Source: Alopecurus myosuroides
Lineage: Eukaryota > Streptophyta > Magnoliopsida > Poales > Poaceae
NCBI GenBank assembly: GCA_028641055.1
Contig: CM054059.1
Coordinates: 44,342,477 to 44,406,476 of the forward strand
Length of the DNA stretch: 64,000 nt
Reading direction: 5' to 3'
Part shown: positions 9,389 to 19,867 of the stretch, piece after piece
Layout of the letters: every line of letters starts with the position of its first letter
How positions within the stretch are numbered: position 1 is the first letter of the stretch
The notes under the pieces: generated by a model
The model's database searches: none
What the model saw: only the letters and a program-made list of their open reading frames with translations
Told to the model about the DNA's origin: nothing
Program-made: the position numbers and the translations under genes

Positions 9389-10093
9389 CTATGGATCCGT
9401 CGAGTAGAAGCGGAACAACTCGTAGGAGACGTATGCATCTATGGCTGCATACGTGATGTTGGTCCAGTCCAGTGGGTTCTTCTCCCACAACCAGTGATTC
9501 TTCGAGGGGAAATCAGTCTTCATGGTTCCGTAGCCCTCGTGGATGAAGGCACTTGCCATGCGAGCCATACCGGTCTTTGGCCCGTTCAAATGGATAAGAC
9601 CCTGAATATCAATGTAGTGATCTTCAGGTATCACAATACCCAAGCGCATCAACTTCGGACGGTCTTGCGTGTTGTCAACGCTGCAAAATTCATACCCCTT
9701 GTTGACAAGAAAATCAACAAGTGCCGGAGAATGCTTTGAACTACTGCAACAACAAAAATTTGATACGTGTACGTGTTAGATATATGGCAACACATGTATT
9801 CTTCACATGCAACAAACAAATCGAAGATGCAAGATTGTACGTGTGCGTTACCTTGACCATTGGAAGACCAAAACGGCCTCCTTGAACGCAATCTGGATGA
9901 CTGCAACATTCCGTTTATCCGCCGTATACTCTAAATCAAGCCCGAAAAACCGGTGTTCTTCGGGAGAGGAGAAATACAGATTGGTCAAATACCCAAGAGC
10001 ACCGGGGAGCTCCTCGCAGTTGTTGGTGTAGAACACGTCGAGACTTTTGCCGCATGGTGTGGGCACATCATATCTCTTAGAAACTTCAGCCAT
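9389..10093 (-). CDS. DEDDy 3'-5' exonuclease (Werner-exonuclease-like), antisense cargo gene
   Basis: Two exons read on the minus strand: 10093-9852 and 9743-9389, joined by a GT-AG intron of 108 bp whose phase fits (242 + 355 nt, 198 residues). Exo I is GLDLEYT, giving the catalytic Asp and Glu; a VAVIQIAF strand follows; exo III is YAAIDAY, the Y-x3-D motif of the DEDDy class. The exo II region (SVDNTQDRPKL) is less standard. The length fits a stand-alone exonuclease domain. This family trims DNA or RNA 3' ends with two metal ions. The gene lies opposite in strand to all other genes of the element, with no stops or frameshift. ATG 10093 was chosen because upstream codons are low-complexity Ser-rich sequence. 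It was probably captured from a host gene. Confidence 0.82.
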
Positions 10094-10230
10094 GGTGCTT
10101 AGTGGAGGAAGATCAAGAGAGGAAGAAGAAGAGACAGAGGAAGAAGAGAAGAAACAGAGACTCGCGATCGGGCCGGTGCGCACTGTAGTAATAAAACCGC
10201 CGCGCGCGGGAGGCGAGCAGTTTGTATTAA

Positions 10231-10400
10231 GACCTTTAGCACCGGTTGCTAACACAAACCGGTGCTAAAGGCCTGTAGTGGGCGCGCAGTCTGGGTGTGG
10301 CCCCAACTACAGGCCTTTAGCACCGGTTTGTGTTAGCAACCGGTGCTAAAGACCCTTTCGCACCGGTTGCTAACACAAACCGGTGCTAAAGGCCTGTAGT
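10231..10400. repeat. Second internal cluster of subterminal-type palindromes
   Basis: Palindromes TTTAGCACCGGTTGCTAACA-CAAACCGGTGCTAAAGG occur three times, separated by GCCTGTAGTGGG. The cluster lies immediately upstream of the exonuclease gene and marks the right border of the cargo block. Together with 7148-7264 it brackets the AP2 and exonuclease genes. Confidence 0.7.
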
Positions 10401-10760
10401 GGGGCGATATCTCCAGGACTTGTGAAATTTTGTGCTCATTTCTTTCGCGCGTCTTCTCCTCTACCTACGGCGAGCCCTGCTCCGCCTCGTCGCCGTCCGT
10501 CGCCTCGTCGCCGTACGCCTCGCCTCGGTCCGCCGCGCCTCCGTCGGCCTCGCCTCCGTCCGCCGCGCCTCCGGCCGCTCTCTGTCTCCGTCGCCGTCGA
10601 TCCCCCGCGCGGCCCCGCGTCCGTCGCGCCTCCGCGGTCGCCGTCCGCCTCCGTCGCGCCGTCGCGCCGTCCGCGTCCGTCCGCCTCCGTCGCGCCTCCG
10701 TCTCGCCTCCGCCTCCGCCGCCCCGCCTCTCGCCCCTCGATCGCCGTCGATCGCCGGCCT
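10401..10760 (+). other. GC-rich CCTCCGTCGC tract, probable leader region
   Basis: A strongly biased tract of CCTCCGTCGCGCC and CCGCCTCCGTC variants follows TTTCTTTCGCGCGTCTTC. It resembles a GC-rich 5' leader or first untranslated exon of the genes that follow. Open frames exist here in several phases at once, which is a composition effect. Confidence 0.4.
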
Positions 10761-11278
10761 AGCTAGGTAATTTATTTCGGTTTTTTTCAATTTTGTTTTA
10801 CTGTTAGAATTTTTAGAGTTAGTGTTAGTGTTTAGTGTTAGAAATTTTTAGATTTAGTGTTAGATTTTTTTTAGAGTTAGTGTTAGTGTTAGAAATTTTT
10901 AGATTTAGTCTTAGATTTTTTTAGAGTTATTAGTGTTAGTGTTAGAATTTAATTAGTGTTAGAAATTTTTAGAGTTAGTGTTAGATTTTTTTAGTGCTTT
11001 ATTTTGTTTTTACAATTTTGTTTAGTGTTAGAATTTTTCTGTTAGAATGTTGTGTTAGAAAATTTCACTAAGTTAGTGTTAGAAAATTTCAGAAAGTTAG
11101 AATAATTATATAATTTCAGTAAGTTAATTTTTTTCACTAAGTTACCATATTGTTCCTGTTTAACTTTCATCTTATTTCTGTTATATTTCTCAATTTACTA
11201 TTTTTTACTAAGTTAGAAACACTAAGGTATTTTACTTAATTATGGAATATTTACTTAGTCCGGGCAGGTTTTTAGTTT
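10761..11278. repeat. Degenerate TTAGTGTTAGAA tandem tract
   Basis: AT-rich sequence with many irregular copies of TTAGTGTTAGA(A/T)TTTTTAGA between about 10801 and 11100, tapering off to 11230. It probably arose by slippage. No gene is present. Confidence 0.6.
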
Positions 11279-11671
11279 ATGTCTTTGTTGGACCCGCCGG
11301 GGGATGTCCGGGACTGGGCCCCGCCAGGCTGGCATTGGGAGCTCCTTAGTACCGGGGCACGCGGCTTGGTGAGAAATCCGGGTGACGTGGTCGACCCGGA
11401 TATTCTTTGGTGGCCATCGCGTGGGCCACGCTCGGTGCGGAGAGAGCCGGCCCCTGAGGAGGTGGTACAACAGCGTATCAGGGAGGAGGACGAGCACGTC
11501 CGTCGCTACATGTACTTGCTCGATAGGCAGTATAGGCAGTATAGCAGCAGTTGGTCGATTATTAGGAGGGTTCCTTACCACGTGAGCTATGACCCTATGA
11601 GGGTTCCTTATCTATGGATGCGTAGCACCCGTGACTCAGCACCCCACGGCTTAGGACCCGGTCGGAGTTAA
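11279..11671 (+). CDS. Small hypothetical CACTA ORF
   Basis: A 130-residue open frame starting at an ATG shortly before SLLDPPGDVRDWAPPGWHWE. It is Trp/Pro-rich at the N-terminus, then Arg/Glu-rich with a Tyr-rich segment (RRYMYLLDRQYRQY). I recognise no domain. From memory, very similar short proteins recur in the same place in other grass CACTA elements, which would argue for selection, but this is unchecked. It lies about 240 bp upstream of the Transposase_24 gene on the same strand. Confidence 0.5.
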   Translation: MSLLDPPGDVRDWAPPGWHWELLSTGARGLVRNPGDVVDPDILWWPSRGPRSVRREPAPEEVVQQRIREEDEHVRRYMYLLDRQYRQYSSSWSIIRRVPYHVSYDPMRVPYLWMRSTRDSAPHGLGPGRS

Positions 11672-11908
11672 TTATTTTGAGAGATGTCACGAGACTATGT
11701 ATAAGTGATATTATTCGATCGTGATGTATTAGGGTTAAAAAAATCAACCCGAGCTATGTAACTCTTGGTGTGTCCAGAACTATTATTTCATTAATATGTC
11801 CAGAACTATTATTTTATTACTGTCCGATGAAATAATTTCGCCAAGTGCCCGATGAAAATTTCGCTAAGTGTTCTTCATTTTATAAATTTTACTAGCAGGT
11901 GTTGAGCT

Positions 11909-14900
11909 ATGGATTCCCAAGAACCTGTACATGATCAGCACGCCGATCAGCTCGCCGGAATGGGTGAGGCGGAGAAGGAAAGATACGTGTGCCAGATGAT
12001 TTTTGATAATGCAACGGCCATATATCGTGATGACGACGATGGACAGGCGTTTAGCAATCAATTTTTGAACGACTCCGGCGACGGAGATCAGAATATAGAA
12101 GATGTAGTAGATGATGACGACGACAACGTCGAGGATGAAGAAGTGCCCTCCAGAACAAACTCTGCCAATGTATATCTCAAGTCACTGTTCACGCAACAAT
12201 TAATTTGTTTTGCACTTACTAACGAATCATTATTTTCCCGTTTAGGCGCCCTCCGGAACAGCTAGCGCAAGTACTGAGACAAAGTCCAAACGAGGCCCGG
12301 CCGCAAGGTTGAAAGATACCGCAAGGTTCTCGATTGATACAGTTGCTGCTGATGGCAAACCACTGCAGCCCCCAGAAACTTATCGCAAATTCGTAAATCA
12401 GTGCGGAGTTGTTGTAAGAGACCTGGTCCCGATCAACTTAATAGAATGGAATAAGCCGAAGACCGGGGCCAACGTTGGAGCTAGTTATGTCGATGAAAGA
12501 TTGAAAAAAATTCTTTGCGAAACGCTATGGCAAAATTTCAGCGTAGCGGAAGATAAGAAGAAGAAAGTCGAGAAGTGGGCTTTGAAGAAGATGGCCACAC
12601 AATTCCAGAGGTGGAAGAAAGAACTGTGGAAGAAATATCAGAAAGAAGATCCAGTTTTCACTGGGAACCTAGTGAAGATAAGAGACGCTTGGGATGATTT
12701 TAAGGCGTACAAGAAATCGGGTGTCTTTGCATCCCGATCGGCCAAAAATTCGGAGAATGCGAAGAAGAAGAAATATCACCATATTTTGGTGCCCTGCCTA
12801 GGTGGCGAAGCTATGAAAATGCGCTTGTGAAAAGAGGTATCATTCCACAGACACATGACTGGCCCGATAGGTCCAAGTTCTGGTTGTTCGCGCATGGGGC
12901 AACGTTGGACGCTGAGACTGGGATGATTGTTGCTCAGGGACCATGGTCGGAAAAAATAACAACAGTCGTAGCAGAACTAGAGAAGGCAATAGAAGCTGTT
13001 CGAAAAGGAACTTTTGTTCCCGATAGAGAGAACGACGAGCTGACGAGGGCACTCGGGAACCCCGAAAAGTGGGGACGAACACGAGGCTTTGGAGCGGATA
13101 CCCCGTGGAGCCAAGGGTTTGCAGCGGACATTGCCACTTACAGAAGCCGTGATAGAAGCAAGAAAAAGACGAGTGAACGGATATCGACATTAGAAGAAAA
13201 GGTGGATTTTCTCTTGAAGAAAGGGGGACACCCTCTACCTGACACTGAAGAGGAGGTAGAACATCGTCCTGCACCTGATCAGCTGCAAATAGAAGACGAT
13301 CATGCCGTCCCATCTCAGCATAGAAGCAGCGTGGGTTCCACGCACCTGCAGCTAGAAGACGGTCGTGCAGTCGAACCGTCGGCGCCTCACTACCCCGTGG
13401 ATGATATCACGGAGAAGACAAACTGTGAGATACATATGCCAATGGGGAACATATCCTTCAGGGTGGCGTCAGGCTATGCTTTACCGAATCAACCTGGAGC
13501 AACCTACCATGGTGGTCAGATTCCAGCATCCCATGCTCGTGTCGGGTTGTCAACAATTACGCCGGGATGCCATTCAATTGAGCTCAGTATTCCTGGAGGT
13601 GAGGGCGAGAAGACACTGGGAGAAATGGAGCTTGGTATCATCTTGTGGAATAAGAAACACATCGTGTTCCCTAACTCGGCGCCAAGGCCACCGACTCCTC
13701 CAGGTACGAATGCACCATACCTCCATCAATTACTGAATGTTGCACCACATGTTATCTTATTTTTAATAGTTTTTTCACTTTCGTACAGAGAATGCACGAC
13801 CTCCAAGTCCACCCCCCAACGAACCTCCAAGTCCACCCCACAACGAAGATTGGCCGGAGCCCGAGGCCGAGGGTCCATCGCCCGTGCACTCCCGTGAGCC
13901 GACGGATGCGCCCACTACGGGTACGACAAAGCGGAAGCTGCAGTTCAGAAGAAACGGGACTCCTCCCAAGAAGAGACCAAGGAAATCCAAGAAAGTCAAG
14001 AGTCCCCCGAAGTTACCAGGCTTGATGACTGAGGAGGAACTAACCAATGCAGTGGCATCCAAAACCAAGGCATGGTTCGCACAGTTTCCCCAGAAGCCCC
14101 CTCCAGACGTCTGGAAGGAAACTCTGAAGGACATCCCAAAGTGAAAAATTGAGCGGACCATCGACAACTTATATTATCCTGCACCGCCGCCACCGCCGCC
14201 CCTTTCAGACTATGAACGGTATATTGAAAAGAAGCACGCCGCACAGATGAAGCAGGCGGAGCAGACGAAATGCGGGAAACAAGTTCCCCAGCTCGGACAA
14301 CAAGAAGCACAGTCAGTTGGCCCGCTCAAGGTCTTATCTGACGCGGCTTCAGTGTCCTGTCCACGCATGGGCGACGTGGGTTACGCTATTGCTGATGTGG
14401 TATATAAATACAAGCCCGGACACCCTCTGGTCGAAGATCCTACTGCTCTAACAACCCAACTACGGAGTTTACATGATTGGTACTTGGAGGCCGCAAGGCA
14501 GGAGAGAGACTGTATCATGGCTCAAATTCAGGATCAACACTACTTCGGAGATTACGGTGTGGAGCTTGGGTTCGATGATTTCTTCCAGATGTACAATCAA
14601 CGTGCCCTCGACAAGTCTATCCTCAGCTGCTACTGTTTGTAAGTGATTTATTTGTGTAATTTAATTATTTAGTTAAGCTCGCGTTCGTTGCCCGTATAAT
14701 TATCACTGACGACATTCTTTTTGTACGCTACTATGCAGAATGAAGATTCGTGAATGCAGACTGGCAGGAATCTGGGACTTTGGGTTCATTGACCCGTATT
14801 CGTATCATCAAACCACAGTAGAAAAGTTCAACAAGACTACACCGGATGATTTGCTATGGTTTTTGAAGCGACAAAATACCAAAAAAGAAATACTTTGGCC

Positions 14901-15713
14901 CTACGGATTCAGGTGAGTGTTACTGTCTTGTAGACATTCCATTTTGCTTACCTGATGTTAAGTGTAATTGATGAGTATGCATGACTGCGTGTGTACACGT
15001 GCGCAGCGGCCACTTCATATTGTTCATCATTAGAATCGATAGAGGACAAGTTGAAGTCTGGGACTCGTTAAACTGGGGCGCTGACAGATGGAAGAGCGCG
15101 CGTCAGATGCTTCAAAAGTATATATATATATCAGCCTCTTTCGTTCCTCGGCCTCTTTTTCGTTCATTCCCTGATATCAAGTAAGTAATAATTAACTCTT
15201 CTATTCATTTTTCTTTTGTCGCCCAGGGTTTGGCAAATGTTCATCAAGGAAGAACCCGGTACATGGGCAGACAAGCTCAACTTTCAGATTAACACAGTAA
15301 GTAGTACTACGTACCCTGATTTAAATACCATTACCATTCTCTTGATTATTATTAATTTGACTGAATTATGTTTCTCGTATATAGAAAGTCCCGCAACAAC
15401 CACAGGGAACTGATTATTGTGGATACTACGTTTGCGAGTTCATTCACAGGAGGATCAATGAGAAATCCCGTACTACAAGAACTCTAGAGGTACGTAACCG
15501 GATCTTCACAACTTTATTTATGTTGCCATTAATTATGTTTAGTTTTGTTCATAACTTAATTGTTTTCATCTACTTCTTTTCAAGATGGCACGAAAGCGGG
15601 CGCAGCTCAAACCAATCGACCGTTGCAAGGCTATTGCAGAGGAATTGGCAGGATTTCTTCTCACGCAAGTCATAGCAGAAGACGGAGAATTTTTCCATCC
15701 TATGAACCAATAA
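11909..15713 (+). pseudogene. Transposase_24/TNPA-like protein fused to a Ulp1-type cysteine protease, broken
   Basis: Eight exons with matching phases: 11909-12169, 12246-13703, 13789-14638, 14739-14912, 15007-15117, 15227-15296, 15385-15489 and 15585-15713. Exon 1 encodes an acidic leader. Exon 2 carries the plant Transposase_24 domain, rich in Trp/Lys (WNKPK, WQNF, RWKKELWKKY), with a coiled coil (SERISTLEEKVDFLLKK) later. Exons 4-7 carry a C48 (Ulp1/SENP) peptidase: His in SGHF (15011-15013), Asp in VWDS (about 15062), and Cys in GTDYCGYYVC (15418-15420). Two lesions disable it: a frameshift with small loss near 12790-12800 and an in-frame TGA at 14142-14144, possibly a CGA-to-TGA change. 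The family role is likely binding of subterminal repeats; the protease may act on SUMO. TNPA function would have to come in trans. Confidence 0.8.
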
Positions 15714-15955
15714 TAGCCAGCTCCCTTCTCTATGCAAGTATACAACTATTCAAAACGAACCTCAGATTATGTAATTATCGGTCGATTACTTCGTGTTACA
15801 TGTATATATATATGTACTACTATTTGGTGCATCAACATTTAACCGCAAACAGAAACGGAAACACGTAAACGGAAACCCTGAAAATACGGAACACGCCCTA
15901 AACCCTAAATACGGAATTGGAAACCCTGAAAAGAAAAAAGAAAAAAAAAAGAAAA

Positions 15956-16169
15956 AAAAAACTTTAGGACCGGTTGGTATTACCAACCGGTTCTAAAGGT
16001 CCTCCGCCTGCGCGCTCTCTTCGGCGCCCACGTGGAGGCCTTTAGAACCGGTTGGTGACTGACCGGTTCTAAAGGGGGGGGGCTTTAGTCCCGGATACGT
16101 AGCACCGGTTTTGTATCCGAGTCCAAAGGCCCTTACAAACCGGTGCTACTGGCCTGTTCTCCACCAGTG
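15956..16169. repeat. 3' subterminal and terminal repeats of the CACTA element
   Basis: Palindromes AGGACCGGTTGGTATTACCA-ACCGGTTCTAAAGG, AGAACCGGTTGGTGACTGACCGGTT and related forms precede the terminal inverted repeat that ends GTTCTCCACCAGTG at 16169. Confidence 0.85.
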
Positions 16170-16187
16170 TTAACTTTAGGATAATTA

Positions 16188-16399
16188 CTCCCTTTGTCCA
16201 CTTTTATAAGATATTTCAATTTTGACCAAATATATTCTAGGTGAGTGAATCCCGAAGGGCCATTGGCTGATCTTTATTAAGATAGAGAATAGACGAGTGA
16301 ATCTAGACTCATTTTGTATATAGATTCACTCATTTTGTTATGTATGTGGTTCAAATTGAAATGGTATGTCGTATGCCTTATAAAAATGAACGGAATGAG
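16188..16399. mobile_element. Stowaway MITE
   Basis: A 212-bp element whose left end CTCCCTTTGTCCACTTTTATAA matches the inverted right end (CTCATTCCGTTCATTTTTATAA read on the minus strand). TA flanks both ends (16186-16187 and 16400-16401), as expected of Tc1/mariner MITEs. No coding capacity. It sits 19 bp from the right end of the CACTA element. Confidence 0.85.
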
Positions 16400-16401
16400 T
16401 A

Positions 16402-16829
16402 GTTTCGTATAGTCTCAACCTCTATCTGCTGTCGAGTAGGACGTTTTAGACCTTGGTTTCTCATTCTAATATATGCCAAGTTAGGGAGATTCCAAAGATG
16501 GAAGTCGCCAATGCCTATCAAACACCTGCAATCCTTTTTGAAGGGCCAGCGTGACCCCAATGGATTCCCCGATAAACTAACGAGATATGACATATTTAAT
16601 AGGCCACCTTTGGCTTTTTTAGATTAATTAGAGATACCCTCTTAAAAAAAGTTGAAGATCATGGCAATTAGGTACATTGTTGCTTTGCTCAAGAAAATGA
16701 ATTGTTAATATATCCATGGACTACTTGTATGATTCTCATGGGAAAGTGCCATTTCTTTCTAAATGAAGTCAATCATAAAAAACTTCCATGAGTACGTATT
16801 GATATATGGTGAAAAAAAAACCATCATCG
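16402..16829. other. No gene seen
   Basis: AT-rich non-coding sequence with only short open frames. I see no repeat ends. Confidence 0.5.
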
Positions 16830-17425
16830 TACCGGTTCGGTTAGAGGACAAAAAAGGCGATCCAAAGGTGTCTAGGGTTTCCACTCCCCTCGCCGGTGGT
16901 GACGCCGCTTCGCTCCGTTTCCAATGGCCCTCCAGACCTAGCTTGGAGATGCGACGGACCCCAGCCTCATGCTGATGGGAGAGTTTCCGTTTCTTTTCTA
17001 TTTAGTTTCTGTGTCTTCGACGGAGTGGTGAAGCGGCGTTAATATACTGGTGTCAGGATGGGGTCCTCCGCCTCCTATCCCTGTTCAAGTGGTGCGCGTA
17101 GCACAAGCGGAGGGCACGGAGAGTCCAGCGTCTAGTCGATATCATGGGATCTGGTATCTTTTCATGTTTGCTACTTTGGTGCACTGTCCTCTAGGGTCGT
17201 AGGACGTTTTTCCGTATGTCTACTACAATAAGATCTACTATGAAAAACTTTGCACGACTCAATGGGGGAGGAGCGAGGACGGCGGCACACCTTTGGTTCG
17301 CTCCAGTGCTTGTAGTCGTCGCTAGGTGGCCGAATGACCTATTAGTGATTGTTATACTTTTGATGTTCTTTGTATCGTTGCAGATGATTATTAATACATC
17401 GGCGGTCCTTTCGCAAAAGAAGATA
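16830..17425 (+). repeat. Degenerate unclassified repeat, possibly a LINE or MULE remnant
   Basis: The stretch from GTGTCTAGGGTTTCCACTCC through an ATGGCCCTCCAGACCTAG-like core to a 3' part with GTGCTTGTAGTCGTCGCTAG and GATGTTCTTTGTATCGTTGC resembles transposon-derived sequence I associate with Triticeae LINEs or MULEs. I cannot define ends. No intact ORF remains. Confidence 0.25.
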
Positions 17426-19135
17426 CACATAGAAAGTGGATAGATTTATGGTGAATGGGGAGAAGCTGGTGCAAAGAAGAGCAATGTTTTGAGATCAACC
17501 AAGCGCGCACAAAGGGTATTCAGAATTTCCCATTCATTTGTAATTGCACCGCAACAACGATTCTAACAGCAAGAATATTATTTTTGATAAATACTGGGTA
17601 CAACATAGCCGTACACATACATGGATGCACCGACGGGGAGGTCGCCCCCGCTGAAATAATAGTCATATTTTATTACGACAAACAAAGTGTCAAGCATGGG
17701 ATTTATTTTACAGTGGGCTAGGTGTAAAATTAACCCAACCAATGAAATCCAATTGGGGTATGAGTATGACAGAGATAGGAGAAGCGGCTCCCGGAGTGAA
17801 CACTAAGTTCTAAAAAAAATACTTTGAAATCTCCAAAATCTAAATGCATTGCACATATAAATGTGCATGCCTTCAATGCACCGAAAATGAACATTTTCCA
17901 TCCTGTTCGAAAAGATAAATGTCATTGCTTTAAGAAAGCAAAAAAAAGATTTTTTTTTTGTTATGCAGGGCTCAATACTCATGTTTTCTTGAACTAATTT
18001 TACAGTAACATAAAGTTCTGAGGCATTTTATATGACTATTTTATCAGTTTTTTTTTTCATCCAGGAGCATGTTCTCATGATTTCACCGCTTAATATTTGT
18101 AGCATGCCAAGGACCATAACACTATCCACTTTATAAGTTTATATGCATAGTTATTGAGATCATCTGACAACTGAAAATATGGTAACCCATGCTAGTATTA
18201 TTTTATAAAATAATAATTCTACAAATCCATGGGAACAAAATTAGCTGTCTCACCGATGATTCGAATAAATGAAACCAAAACAAATATCAATCGATCATAG
18301 CATACCAGCGGAAACCGTATAAAGTTATTCGGGTCATTATGCAATTTTTTTACATAGTATACCATGTTATAGTTTGGTAATTTTTTTCTTTTCATCATTC
18401 CTATATTAATTTACATGTTTGCTTTGGGAGGTATCTCATTATCTTGTCTACCTTAATTAAACTCCATTGTGTGGTATTCCCTTGCTAGACTCGTTTTCAA
18501 ATATATAGTACATTCCTTCACACAAAAACGACGAAGGACACCCAAGGCACCACGTGGAACAATTTTGTTGGAAAGAATCAACTTAAAGTATAGACCAATT
18601 TGAATGACACAACACTTAAGTATGTGGCAACCATGTCAGAAATATTTTCGAAATGCTACTACACCATATTGGAAACAAAAAAGGCGTCTTCTTTGACAAT
18701 GGTCGGAATAAACGAAACCAAAAAAATAACCAATCAATCTTACTTTCATGAATGAAAACAAGATCAGTTTAATTGGGCTATGTAACTTACCGTATCATTT
18801 CCGACAAAAATTCTGTCTTTTCCCACCGCGTCTCTCGGAATTTACATGCCTGTGTCGGACAGATACAGGGATAGACATCACATCCAAGAAAAGGCTTTTT
18901 TCATAATCTAGGCTGTCCATTCACCCCTTGTTTGTATATCAAAAGACAAGCAACACCAGAAGGATTCAACGTGCATAGAGAATTAGATATGTATGAGCTA
19001 GAGAGTGAGGTTGAGGCCCTAAAATAGCCAAGCTAGCAACCCCATAATGGGCGATGACGAGAGGGCGAAAGGTCCAAAGTGGCCACTTGTCCCCTGCTAG
19101 CTCCCTTGTCTGACATGCTTGGTTGAATTGCAGTT
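17426..19135. other. Upstream region of the MYB-CC gene, no gene seen
   Basis: AT-rich sequence with homopolymer A and T runs and no recognisable coding domain. It separates the transposon cluster from the MYB-CC gene and presumably contains its distal promoter. I did not find an exact P1BS (GNATATNC) site next to the TATA box. Confidence 0.45.
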
Positions 19136-19867
19136 TATATATCCATCTTTTTGCATCTTTATATTCTTGTCATCAGGAACCCCTCCACTCAGAAGCTGCT
19201 CATATTCCATTTGGGGTGATCGGGAAGAGGCCCTCTCTGCATCTGCAACCATTCTTCCTTCCCAATTCTCCTCCACATTCCAATCCTTCCTTCCTCCAGA
19301 TACGGTGTGAACTTAGACACGGTTTATATACTGGTGCCAACCTGCAGGAAGTTTCCATGGATTGATGTGAATAATTCTTCCGGTTGCAAGTAGCTGCTGC
19401 TGCTCTGACTACGGGTAAGGAAACTATTCCTTCTTCCAACTTGCATTGCCTTGAATCTGCTTGCTCGCTTCCTTTCTCCGGCTGCTTGCTCGATCGTTCG
19501 TCGTCGGCGGCGACGGCTGGTCCGTGTTGGTGATTCCGAAGGGTTTGGGTGTGCCCATCGCCGAATAATTCCCATCGTGTTGCGTGCCACGCCCAGCCAC
19601 CGGGAATCTAGGCCGGTGGTGCATCGATTCCGATCGCACAGTCGCACTTGCGGCGCGCTATTTAAGCCTCGCCCCCGCGCTAATCCTTCTCCCCTCTCCC
19701 AAATCTCGTCTTGAACTCGTTCTTGCGGAAACATCTTGGCGGTTTTCAGGTCGATCTCGCCTAATGTTGGTCTTGAGCTCGTTATGAGATTAATCGTGGA
19801 GTTAATGGTGATACTTTTCTAATTCCGATTCTCTGTTCAGTAAATTTAGACTCGGAAAATTATAGAG
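19136..19867 (+). promoter_or_regulatory. Core promoter and 5' leader of the MYB-CC gene
   Basis: TATATAT at 19136-19142 would place initiation near 19170. A leader exon could run to the donor ACGG|GTAAGG at 19414/19415, with an acceptor at TTCAG ending 19749 or 19840, so a 5' leader intron of about 335 or 425 bp is likely. The leader exon contains two minimal upstream frames: ATGGATTGA (19357-19365) and the start-stop ATGTGA (19365-19370). A TATTTAA near 19660 inside the proposed intron is an alternative promoter. All is inference from motifs. Confidence 0.5.

Larger units (their letters stand above)
1427..16169 (+). mobile_element. CACTA (En/Spm) DNA transposon with cargo genes
   Basis: The left end starts CACTAGTAGAAAACAG and the reverse complement of the right end starts CACTGGTGGAGAACAG, a 16-bp terminal inverted repeat with three mismatches. 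The trinucleotide TTA flanks both ends (1424-1426 and 16170-16172), the 3-bp target duplication expected of CACTA elements. At 14,743 bp it carries an intact TNP2-type transposase, a broken Transposase_24/Ulp1 gene, two small ORFs, and a cargo block with a foldback array, an AP2/ERF gene and an antisense exonuclease gene. Palindromic ACCGGTT-type repeats crowd both ends. The perfect target duplication and open transposase frame suggest a fairly recent insertion, although the second gene has decayed. Confidence 0.95.

Noticed and set aside
10383..10790. Four overlapping open frames of about 110-127 codons on both strands
   Set aside because: The region is a CCTCCGTCGC-type repeat in which stop codons are rare in every frame; predicted products are Arg/Pro/Ser runs without a domain.
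10800..11100. Telomere-like repeats (TTAGTGTTAG)
   Set aside because: The unit is irregular and is not the plant telomere motif TTTAGGG.
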